The notes below the pieces were generated by a model. It saw nothing but the letters and a program-made list of their open reading frames with translations. It was not told the origin of the DNA and did no database searches. Source: Chitinivibrionales bacterium (GTDB taxonomy: Bacteria; Fibrobacterota; Chitinivibrionia; Chitinivibrionales; JANQEN01). Taken from it: 64,000 bases of DNA. Below are positions 1 to 6,906 of the stretch, in pieces. The stretch is taken from positions 1-64,000 of the forward strand of contig JANQEN010000188.1 of NCBI GenBank assembly GCA_028278335.1, given 5' to 3'. The first letter of the stretch is position 1; every line of letters begins with the position of its first letter. The position numbers were made by a program, and so were the translations under genes.

Positions 1-4
1 AACA

Positions 5-331
5 ATGCTTGAATTAATTCCTGGCGCAGGTCATTTATACCTTGGCGATTATAAAGATGCAGGACTAACAGCATTGGGATTAGGCACCTTAGCCGCATCA
101 TGCCCGCTTTTCCTTCATTTCGGAGACAAAATTGACTCAAAGGCTTTAACTATTTTTGGGTGGGTTTTTATTGGATTTGGAGCATTTTTATACATCACCG
201 ATGTTGCTTCCATGCCAAGAAAAACCAAAGCTTACAATAAATTGAGAGGCGTTGATTCTGCTGAGAATAGCAATAATAAACTCAATTATCAAAAGACATA
301 TAGCCTTTTTTCATTTACAATTGAATTTTAA
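5..331 (+). CDS. Small membrane protein, TM2-like, possibly 5'-truncated by the window edge
   Basis: Encodes about 108 residues. The N-terminus carries the pattern PGAGHLYLGDY, which resembles the turn of TM2/DUF5683-type membrane proteins, followed by two hydrophobic segments (about residues 17-38 and 46-66) and a polar tail. The reading frame is open to the first base of the window and no ribosome binding site is visible before the ATG, so the real start may lie upstream. Function unknown. The C-terminal 25 residues look unconstrained. The next gene starts about 185 bases on, after an AT-rich gap. Confidence 0.45.
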   Translation: MLELIPGAGHLYLGDYKDAGLTALGLGTLAASCPLFLHFGDKIDSKALTIFGWVFIGFGAFLYITDVASMPRKTKAYNKLRGVDSAENSNNKLNYQKTYSLFSFTIEF

Positions 332-515
332 TCTCATTAACCTTTTTGCCTCTTTGTTAATTACTTAAATTATAATTTAAACCTTCATTTATTTAGAAAT
401 AATCGAAGCACCCTTGTCCAACACAACGAGAAATTTTCTCTTTGTGGCCGCGCTTATTGTATAATTATATATATTATGGACACACAAAGAGCTTTTTTCT
501 CACAAAGGACATGGC

Positions 516-1844
516 ATGCTATTAAACTTTTCGCTTGAAAACTGGAAATCATTTTCTAAAAGGGTAACATTTTCAATGATTGCCAGCAAAGAAAGACAAC
601 ATGGAGATCGAGTTCCTAAATTGGATAAATATCAGACTCGAGTTTTACCAATATCAGCCATATATGGTGGAAATGCGTCGGGAAAAACAAACTTTTTTAA
701 AGCGTTAAATTTCGTAAAGAGATTTGTCGTTCGAGGAACATCATTACCAGAAAGTTTAATTTCTGTAGAGCCCTATCTATTAGACAAAAAAAATAAGGAC
801 AAACCCACAAAAATTGAAGTTGTATTTTTATTTGACAATAATATTTATGAATTTAGTTTCAGTGTTACACAAGATTCAGTTCTTGAAGAAAAATTAGTTT
901 TTATCACAAGCAGTAGTGAAAAAGTTTTATACCATAGAAAGGACAATATTCCACATTTCAATAATAAATTTAAAAATGACCAATTCTTACATTTTGCATT
1001 TAAAGGAACGAGAAAGAACCAGCTTTTTTTAACAAATTCTGTATCTCAAAATATTGACACATTTCGTCCAGTGTATGATTGGTTTAAAGATAGATTGGAA
1101 TTAATTGCCCCAGATTCTAGATTTGAACCATTTGAAAGATTCCTAAATGAAAACCATCCACTCTATGCTGCAATGAATAATATGCTCAATAAGCTTGACA
1201 CAGGCATAGATCAACTTGGCGTTGAAGAAATACCTTTTGAAAACATTCCATTTCCAGAAGATCTTAAATCTAGACTTCAGGAAGAAATTAAAAATGGAAT
1301 GAATTTACGAATTACAAATCCTTTAAATGAGCGTTTTATTATCGAAAGAAAGGATGGACGACTTTTAGCAAGGAAATTGGTTTCTTATCATGTTCGTCCT
1401 GATGGAGAGAAAGTTAAATTTGAAATTCAACATGAATCCGATGGATCTCAAAGAATCATTGATTTACTACCAGCGTTTCTGGACATCTCACTCTCGGATT
1501 CAAATAAAATCTATGTTATTGACGAGCTGGGCCGTAGTTTACACCCTCTATTGACTCGACGATTACTTGATGCATACTTAAAAAAATGTAGCCACGAAAG
1601 CAGGTCTCAGCTCTTAGTAACTACCCATGATGTTTCATTAATGGACCAAGCACTATTAAGACGTGATGAAATGTGGGTGGCAGAAAGAGATTCCAAAGGT
1701 TGCACAGACCTTATATCTCTGAGCGAGTATAAAGAGGTACGCTATGATAAAAACATTCGAAAAAGCTATCTTCAAGGAAGATTAGGCGGTATTCCAAACC
1801 TAAAAATCAGCGACATTATATCTATTTATGGAGATGGTTCTTAA
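516..1844 (+). CDS. AAA ATPase of the AbiLi/RloA type (COG1106-like), putative phage-defence ATPase
   Basis: A 442-residue P-loop ATPase of the ABC-like AAA_15/AAA_21 group. Walker A is GGNASGKTN at residues 51-59, Walker B with catalytic Glu is IYVIDELG (D336, E337), followed by a D-loop-like SLHP and the switch His in TTHD (H371). There are no membrane segments. The start has AAAGGAC upstream at good spacing. The stop overlaps the ATG of the next, RloB-like gene (TAATG), so the two are translationally coupled. This pairing of ATPase with RloB matches AbiL abortive-infection and RloAB-type systems, where the ATPase is thought to control a TOPRIM-like nuclease. That role is inferred from family and context. 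The gene is AT-rich and lies beside an IS element and cassette-like genes, consistent with an acquired defence island. Confidence 0.8.
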   Translation: MLLNFSLENWKSFSKRVTFSMIASKERQHGDRVPKLDKYQTRVLPISAIYGGNASGKTNFFKALNFVKRFVVRGTSLPESLISVEPYLLDKKNKDKPTKIEVVFLFDNNIYEFSFSVTQDSVLEEKLVFITSSSEKVLYHRKDNIPHFNNKFKNDQFLHFAFKGTRKNQLFLTNSVSQNIDTFRPVYDWFKDRLELIAPDSRFEPFERFLNENHPLYAAMNNMLNKLDTGIDQLGVEEIPFENIPFPEDLKSRLQEEIKNGMNLRITNPLNERFIIERKDGRLLARKLVSYHVRPDGEKVKFEIQHESDGSQRIIDLLPAFLDISLSDSNKIYVIDELGRSLHPLLTRRLLDAYLKKCSHESRSQLLVTTHDVSLMDQALLRRDEMWVAERDSKGCTDLISLSEYKEVRYDKNIRKSYLQGRLGGIPNLKISDIISIYGDGS

Positions 1845-2440
1845 TGTCTTCGAAAAGAAATAGATTTAGATGACCACAAGGCATACGCTCTTATAGGAAA
1901 ATCTTTATCATTGCTGTGGAGGGCCAAAAAACTGAACCTCAATATTTTGCATATTTTAATAATCAAAACTCAGTCATCAGAATTAATTGCTTAAGAGGTG
2001 GGAATGATAGTTCACCAAACCATGTTCTTAAAAGAATGAAAGATTTCTTGAGGATAGAGGGGATTAAACGCACTGATGAAGCATGGCTGATAGTTGACAA
2101 AGACCAATGGACGGATAATCAACTATATCAATTACATGAATGGGCTCAAAAAGCTGAGAACTACAATTTCGCTCTAAGTAATCCAAAATTTGAACTTTGG
2201 CTATTACTTCATTTTGAAGATGGTGATGGAGTTACTAGCTCTCAAAGTTGCACTCAAAGATTAAAAAGACATCTTCCCGATTATGATAAAGGATTTGATA
2301 TCCGAAAAATAACTAATGTAAAAATCAATGATGCAATTAAGCGAGCGAAACAAAAAGATAATCCACCATGCAAAGATTGGCCAAGAGCTATAGGAACGAC
2401 TGTATATAAACTAGTTGAAAACATATTATGTAATAGTTAG
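1844..2440 (+). pseudogene. RloB/AbiLii-like protein interrupted by an in-frame TGA at codon 10
   Basis: From the ATG that overlaps the ATPase stop, the frame runs to 2440 (198 codons) but contains one TGA at 1871-1873, codon 10. Either side of it the reading is coherent: a basic leader, then the RloB first strand IFIIAVEGQKTEPQYF and later the acidic pair in LIVDKDQW (D85, D87) and SNPKFELWLLLHFED, all typical of RloB (TOPRIM-like). The only later start, a GTG at 1916, falls inside the first beta strand and has no good ribosome binding site, so a protein made from it would probably be defective. The likely explanation is a CGA-to-TGA nonsense change or a sequencing error. The TGA is not at a redox or catalytic Cys position, so selenocysteine is unlikely. 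If intact, this would be the effector partner of the upstream ATPase. Confidence 0.7.
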
Positions 2441-2614
2441 AGTTTTATTTGAATCATTCATTTTACATATGTATACCCAATTTTAGAGGCCAATTAATTC
2501 CAACATGTAAAGAATGTACTATGCGTGGAAAAATTGTAAAAGTCAACTACCACCACCAGAGGTGGTGGCTTGATTTAATATACCTGGAAGGTATGCTTCC
2601 TTGTTTTAATTTAG

Positions 2615-3058
2615 TTAGTCAGTAAAACTTAACCCAAGTTGTTCGGCTTCCTTCTCTTTCTCTTCTTGATATTTTACGTAAGCTTTGATCCGATCCTCAT
2701 CCAAACCAATGGTGCTCGCACAATACCCACGAGACCAAAGGTGTCGACCCCAGTATCGCTTTCCAAGAATTTCATAGCGTTTAAAAAGCTCTATTGCTGA
2801 TTTACCTTTGAAGAAACCCATAATTCCAGAAACCGTATATTTTGGTGCAATCGATAACACGCTATGCACATGGTCAGATTGAATATTGAGCTCCTCAAAT
2901 TTAACCAAATCTTTTTGGCGCGACAAGCTTAAAAGCAATTGCTTTGTATAATCTGCGATCTCATCTTGAAATATTCGATAACGATACTTTGGGCACCAAA
3001 CTATATGGTACTTGCAATACCAAATGGTATGAGATAATTTTTTGAAACGTTTTTTCAT
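2615..3058 (-). CDS. tnpA: IS200/IS605 transposase TnpA (Y1 HUH)
   Basis: A 147-residue single-strand transposase. The HUH metal-binding motif is SDHVHS (H63, H65), and the catalytic tyrosine is expected at Y127 in IKAYVKYQ with the conserved Gln at 131. The N-terminal pattern HTIWYCKYHIVWCPKYR is diagnostic of the family. The length matches intact family members, so the protein looks functional. Translation is probably damped by a hairpin over the ribosome binding site (see 3061-3099), as known for IS200. A related copy elsewhere would tell whether the element is active. Confidence 0.93.
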   Translation of the reverse strand: MKKRFKKLSHTIWYCKYHIVWCPKYRYRIFQDEIADYTKQLLLSLSRQKDLVKFEELNIQSDHVHSVLSIAPKYTVSGIMGFFKGKSAIELFKRYEILGKRYWGRHLWSRGYCASTIGLDEDRIKAYVKYQEEKEKEAEQLGLSFTD

Positions 3059-3060
3059 AT

Positions 3061-3099
3061 AGTACCTCCAATTACGGAAGCATTCTTCCAGGAGGTACT
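3061..3099 (-). promoter_or_regulatory. RBS-sequestering hairpin in the tnpA leader
   Basis: On the minus strand the GGAGG of tnpA lies inside GGAGGTACT just before the ATG and can pair with AGTACCTCC 30 bases upstream; a second nested pair (GGAAG/CTTCC) fills the loop region. Such translational repression is established for IS200 tnpA leaders. Confidence 0.7.
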
Positions 3100-3170
3100 A
3101 AATTATTATCATTGCTATAACGGCAGAGCCTTTTATGGGACCACTACCAGAGGTAGTGGTTTTGTCATTT

Positions 3171-3356
3171 AATAAATACCTATTAATAATCAACAAATAG
3201 CTTAACTAAGTTAATTAAAAGCATAACAAAATCAATAAACACCTATTAATAATCAATAAATAGCTTTATGAAGTTAAATAAAAGCACAACAAAATCAATA
3301 AATACCTAATAATAATTAATAAATAGTTTTACTATGTTAATAAAAAGCATAATAAA
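3171..3356. repeat. Three tandem copies of a 63-bp AT-rich repeat
   Basis: Units start at 3171, 3234 and 3297, each opening with AATAAA(T/C)ACC and containing AATAAATAG and AAAAGCA; the first two are exactly 63 bases apart and the third is slightly degenerate. They begin 12 bases after the IS200 terminal hairpin. There are no unique spacers, so this is a direct tandem repeat, not a CRISPR. The stretch from here to the next gene (about 3357-3649) is AT-rich and shows nothing else recognisable. Confidence 0.8.
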
Positions 3357-3649
3357 AAGAATTGTCCTTAATTTGAACAAGTACTGAGCAACTTCACTGG
3401 AGCTTTATTACATCATCTTTAGATTAAATAATCAATATGCCAAAAACTCAATGATATTGTGATGAGATAATCTATTTAACTTGTTTTATTATAATTAATT
3501 ATAGGGTGTTCGATGTTATAAGGGGATGTGCAATATAAATTGATTGTTTTTCATAAATCTGACATTTATATTAATTACTATGAGTCACTTTGATAAATAG
3601 CAGTTTTCTACTCAATCGTTATGTTGAGGAGGAGTGGAAAGATATAAAA

Positions 3650-4006
3650 ATGTATCCATTATTAAACAATACAAAATGGCGAGAAATCTTAACTGTACTT
3701 GCAGAAAATGAAGTTGGCTTTGTGGTAAAATTAATTGATCAGCCTATTGAGAAGTGCTTAGAATATATCGACTGTTTTGAAATAGAGGAGAATCGTCTTG
3801 CAGACGGAGCAATTGGTGTTCCTACTGAATATTCCAAGATCCAGCTAATTCAAATACCAAAGAATCCAAAGTCTTCTCATATTGAGTATATACAAGGTAG
3901 ATCTACACCAGATATTTCAAGCGTAATTAATAGAATTGTTCAACTGGGGAAGATCCCGCTTGAAGAATATGATACATATTATGAAATACAAGGATACACA
4001 ACCTAA
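3650..4006 (+). CDS. DUF6678-like protein of unknown function
   Basis: Encodes about 118 residues beginning MYPLLNNTKWREI, a pattern I associate with the DUF6678 family. It is soluble and acidic with no signal peptide. An upstream in-frame TTG at 3590 would add 20 residues, but it lacks a ribosome binding site; the GAGGAGGAG run before 3650 favours the later ATG, although its spacing is long. The gene is followed at its stop codon by an attC-like palindrome and then a second small gene in the same direction, which is how integron gene cassettes are arranged. Function unknown. Confidence 0.5.
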   Translation: MYPLLNNTKWREILTVLAENEVGFVVKLIDQPIEKCLEYIDCFEIEENRLADGAIGVPTEYSKIQLIQIPKNPKSSHIEYIQGRSTPDISSVINRIVQLGKIPLEEYDTYYEIQGYTT

Positions 4007-4062
4007 CCAAGCATTTGAGTGGGCGCGAAAAAACGTCGCGCCACTCAATTTTGTCGTTGAAA
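4001..4062 (+). other. attC-like palindrome overlapping the stop of the DUF6678-like gene
   Basis: The outer boxes are ACCTAAC (4001-4007, fits RYYYAAC) and GTTGAAA (4056-4062, six of seven to GTTRRRY). Between them is a 13-bp stem TTGAGTGG-CGCGA / TCGCGCCACTCAA with a single extrahelical G on one side, a hallmark of attC sites. The 62-bp length is within the attC range, and the position directly at the stop codon fits. The outer boxes pair only through AAC/GTT, so this could instead be a hairpin terminator, though no T-run follows. Confidence 0.4.
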
Positions 4063-4079
4063 ACTCAAAAGGAAATTAT

Positions 4080-4484
4080 ATGAAAGATATATATACTTTA
4101 ACACTTTCATTCCCATACGATGAAGATGATGTGTCTTGGTCAAGAACTATTGAAGTGAAGGAGGATTTTTCTTTAATTGAACTACATGAATACATTCAGG
4201 AAATAGTAGAATTTGATAACGATCATTTGTATGAATTTTTTGCTGGAAGAAATCCTAGAAATAGAGCTATTGAAATTTCGACTGGAACAAGGCTTAATGA
4301 AATATACCCCTTAAAAGGTTATAAACTGTACTATCTTTTTGATTTCGGTGATAATTGGTTGTTCCAGATCAATAAATCCAGAAAGAAAAAGAATGAAGAT
4401 AAAAATAAAAAATACCCTACATTAATAGAATCTAAAGGGGAAAATCCAGAGCAGTATCCGGATTATGAGGAATGGGAGAACTAA
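4080..4484 (+). CDS. Plasmid pRiA4b ORF-3-like family protein
   Basis: Encodes about 134 residues. The family pattern is clear: LYYLFDFGDNWLFQI in the middle and a C-terminal ENPEQYPDYEEW, both typical of the pRiA4b ORF-3/IS1096 TnpR-associated domain found on plasmids and mobile DNA. The start is the ATG at 4080, preceded by AAAGGA; a longer frame to 3936 overlaps the previous gene and is not needed. No signal peptide. The biochemical role of the family is unknown. It lies between two attC-like sites, suggesting a mobile cassette. Confidence 0.75.
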   Translation: MKDIYTLTLSFPYDEDDVSWSRTIEVKEDFSLIELHEYIQEIVEFDNDHLYEFFAGRNPRNRAIEISTGTRLNEIYPLKGYKLYYLFDFGDNWLFQINKSRKKKNEDKNKKYPTLIESKGENPEQYPDYEEWEN

Positions 4485-4532
4485 CCAATGCGTCAGATTG
4501 CATGCAACCTGCGGTTAAGCTGCGCGTTGCTT
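4479..4532 (+). other. Second attC-like site after the pRiA4b-like gene
   Basis: Begins in the stop codon with AACTAAC and ends with GTTGCTT (4526-4532); these outer boxes pair at five of seven positions. Inside, CAATGCG pairs with CGCGTTG (one G-T wobble) and CAGATTGC pairs with GCAACCTG (one mismatch). The overall layout resembles classical attC sites, but no integrase is in the window and the match is degenerate. Confidence 0.35.
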
Positions 4533-4569
4533 ACAGCAGAACCCACCCCTGAAGAGCAGGGCCGGATTC
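4531..4569. repeat. Degenerate copy of a dispersed ~38-bp repeat
   Basis: Contains TGAAGAGCAGGGCCGGATT at 4550-4568, a variant of the 19-mer that is exact at 9395-9413 and 11162-11180, with further similarity upstream (TTAC-GCAGAA-CCA). It lies immediately downstream of the second attC-like site. Confidence 0.5.
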
Positions 4570-4645
4570 AGTTGATCACCTGATTTACAACTTTATCATT
4601 ATTTACCCGTCGACCTGTCCATGAATGAATTATTTTGTTGATAAC

Positions 4646-4657
4646 GAAAACGTTTGC
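4646..4657. promoter_or_regulatory. LacI-type palindromic operator upstream of the first sulfatase
   Basis: The sequence GAAAACGTTTGC matches 11 of 12 bases of the perfect palindrome GCAAACGTTTGC found upstream of the GH9-like gene at 25703-25714. It sits about 180 bases before the sulfatase ATG. Sites of this form are typical for LacI/CcpA-family sugar regulators; no such regulator gene is present in the window. Confidence 0.45.
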
Positions 4658-4675
4658 ACAACCTTGATAGTACAA

Positions 4676-4802
4676 TACCAAAAATGAGCGATTTTATTTG
4701 GAAATTCTCACGTAACCTTCCAGGTTAAGCTCCGTTTTCAGCGAACCCACTAGTAGCACAGCTGAGGCAACCTTTCCTCAAAACAATCGCTCAATTTAGG
4801 TA
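4676..4802. repeat. Foldback element with 18-bp inverted ends, upstream of the first sulfatase
   Basis: TACCAAAAATGAGCGATT at 4676-4693 is an inverted copy (16 of 18) of 4785-4802. The ~90-base interior shows partial further complementarity. It could be a MITE-like element or a long RNA hairpin in the sulfatase leader, ending 36 bases before the start codon. Confidence 0.5.
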
Positions 4803-4837
4803 TTAATAATTTTTATCTATAAAAAAGGATTATCACT

Positions 4838-6769
4838 ATGTCCTTATCCTCATTCCACCGCAAAATACTAAAATATTCGTCCCTCTTTTTTTTCATAAGC
4901 AGCGCATTAAACATTCACAATATTGCAGCCCAGGAAAAACCAAATGTCATCTATATTTTAGCGGATGATTTAGGATACGGGGATTTAAGCTGCTACGGTC
5001 AGAAAAAATTTTTAACTCCCCATATTGACATGCTTGCACAAAAGGGAATCAAATTTACCAACCATTATTCAGGCAGCACCGTAAGCGCCCCTTCCCGTTC
5101 AAGTCTTATGACCGGACAACACACTGGCCACACCCCCATTCGGGGCAATGGCACTGTCCCGCTGCCTGCAGCCTCCATCACTGTTGCAGAGATGTTTCAG
5201 GATGCAGGATATAAGACTGGTCAATTCGGAAAATGGGGCTTAGGTGAACCGGGAACCCAAGGCGATCCCAATACTCAAGGATTTGATGAATTTTTCGGGT
5301 ATATCGACCAGGCCAGAGCTCATCGATACTATCCCGACTACTTAATAGATAATGGGGTAAAGGCCCCCTTACCGGGAAATGACTGGACCAATCTGGTGAC
5401 CTATTCCGCAGATACGATCCACCAACGGGCATTGGAATTTATTGATAAAAATAAGAACGATCCTTTTTTTCTCTATTGCTCCTATACCATACCCCATGCT
5501 GAACTGATTGTTCCTGATGATTCAATACTTAAAAAGTATGAAGGTAGATTATTACCGGAAAAGGTACACAGCGGCAATGATTACATTGGGCCCGGCACGG
5601 TTGTTTCCGGTTACTGCTCCCAGGAGCAGTGCCATGCAGTTTTTGCGGCCATGGTGTATCGTCTTGATCTCTATGTGGGCCAAATAGTAAAAAAACTGAA
5701 AGATCATGGTATTATTGATAGCACTCTCATTATATTCACCAGCGACAATGGGCCGCATAAGGAAGGAGGCGGCGCGCCGAACTTCTTTAGCAGCCGCGGC
5801 GGATTGCGCGGTATGAAACGAGATCTTTACGAAGCGGGAATCCGGGTACCTTGCATTGTGAGCTGGGCAGGTACTGTTCCTTTTGGTATTGTATCAAACC
5901 ATATATCAGCATTCTGGGATTTTCTGCCCACCTGTGCCGATCTCTTAAATGTCCAGGTATCTGCAGGCACAGATGGTATCTCCTTTCTTCCTGAAATCCT
6001 TCAACAGGGCGAACAGAAAAAGCATGAGTTCTTATATTGGGAATTTTATGAGGAAAACGGCCGCCGTGCCGCCAGAAAGGGCAAATGGAAGGCAGTACAA
6101 TATGACATGAAAAATAATCCCTATGCACCGGTCAAGCTGTTTAACCTAAGCAATGATATTTCAGAAGGCAAAAACCTCGCATCCTCCAAACCGGACACCG
6201 TTGCCAAAATGCTAAACATCATGGAAATGTCCCATGTTTCCTCCAATGATTTTAACTGGGCCTACGAAGACAAAAAACTCCGTGCCACATTCGTGCTCAT
6301 TGCCCACGATGCCCCCCTTGCAGACAAAAAAGTAACCTTTGGTAACAATGGAACCCGCATCACCTGGAAAAACGGTCTGGCTGTTTATACGGGAGTAACA
6401 AAATCATCAAACCCGACCCTCACGGTGTTCAATGGTAGCCAAATACAATTCACTAAACAGGTCCCGATTGACTCTAGTGATATCGTGGATACCATTGATC
6501 TTACAACAAAAATTGCCAAACCATCGAATATAAAAGAAAAACTGCTCTCCTGCGAGATCAACAGCAACAATAATTTTCTCAGTATACAACTTGCAACCCC
6601 CCTAACAATGGTAGAACTTTTCACCTTGCACGGAAAAAAAATGATGCACAGGCGGACACAATCACCAACGCTACATCTACCTATACGCCACCTACCAAAG
6701 GGGATCTATACTGTTAGGATATCCGGACAGCACCACTCCTTTTTTAGGAAAATTTACAAGAGGCATTAA
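4838..6769 (+). CDS. Secreted sulfatase, Ser-type (S-x-P-S-R), with C-terminal sorting domain
   Basis: A 643-residue type I sulfatase. A signal peptide (about residues 1-31, cleavage near AAQ) precedes the alkaline-phosphatase-like fold. Metal-binding DD is at 43-44 (LADDLGYGD), the modified residue is S83 in SAPSRSSLMTG, and a later metal site is FTSDNGPH. Ser at this position means formylglycine must be made by a radical-SAM anSME, not the aerobic FGE, consistent with an anaerobe; no anSME gene is in the window. The last ~80 residues form a beta-rich type IX-style sorting domain ending with LPKGIYTVRI. The start has AAAGGA at nine bases. It stands first of two sulfatases in tandem. Substrate unknown; the GH16 and GH9-like enzymes downstream suggest a sulfated plant or algal glycan. 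Confidence 0.9.
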   Translation: MSLSSFHRKILKYSSLFFFISSALNIHNIAAQEKPNVIYILADDLGYGDLSCYGQKKFLTPHIDMLAQKGIKFTNHYSGSTVSAPSRSSLMTGQHTGHTPIRGNGTVPLPAASITVAEMFQDAGYKTGQFGKWGLGEPGTQGDPNTQGFDEFFGYIDQARAHRYYPDYLIDNGVKAPLPGNDWTNLVTYSADTIHQRALEFIDKNKNDPFFLYCSYTIPHAELIVPDDSILKKYEGRLLPEKVHSGNDYIGPGTVVSGYCSQEQCHAVFAAMVYRLDLYVGQIVKKLKDHGIIDSTLIIFTSDNGPHKEGGGAPNFFSSRGGLRGMKRDLYEAGIRVPCIVSWAGTVPFGIVSNHISAFWDFLPTCADLLNVQVSAGTDGISFLPEILQQGEQKKHEFLYWEFYEENGRRAARKGKWKAVQYDMKNNPYAPVKLFNLSNDISEGKNLASSKPDTVAKMLNIMEMSHVSSNDFNWAYEDKKLRATFVLIAHDAPLADKKVTFGNNGTRITWKNGLAVYTGVTKSSNPTLTVFNGSQIQFTKQVPIDSSDIVDTIDLTTKIAKPSNIKEKLLSCEINSNNNFLSIQLATPLTMVELFTLHGKKMMHRRTQSPTLHLPIRHLPKGIYTVRISGQHHSFFRKIYKRH

Positions 6770-6906
6770 CGGTACATTTTCTCTTTTATTAAAGAGGAAT
6801 TTAAATGTATGATACTCTTTTTATCAGTATATTATATAGTAAAATCGGGTATAGAGGAAAAAGTTAAATTAATGCTTATGAAAGATGGAATAGTTAAGGA
6901 GAAATT

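Larger units (their letters stand above)
2546..3166 (-). mobile_element. IS200/IS605-family insertion sequence (tnpA only)
   Basis: A compact element of roughly 620 bases carrying only tnpA. Each end has a near-identical subterminal hairpin: CCACCACC-aga-GGTGGTGG at 2550-2568 and CCACTACC-aga-GGTAGTGG at 3141-3159, the imperfect palindromes that Y1 transposases recognise in single-stranded DNA. There are no terminal inverted repeats or target duplication, as expected for the family. Exact cleavage sites cannot be fixed from one copy. No tnpB or omega-RNA is present. Confidence 0.85.

Noticed and set aside
1871-1873. Selenocysteine in the RloB-like protein
   Set aside because: The codon lies in a basic leader with no redox or catalytic role, and no SECIS-like hairpin follows.
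3171-3356. Possible CRISPR array
   Set aside because: Units are directly adjacent with no unique spacers, are longer than CRISPR repeats, and no cas genes are nearby.
6805-6867. 20-residue leader peptide before the second sulfatase
   Set aside because: An RBS-like AGAGGA is present, but the peptide has no attenuator hairpin or family support.
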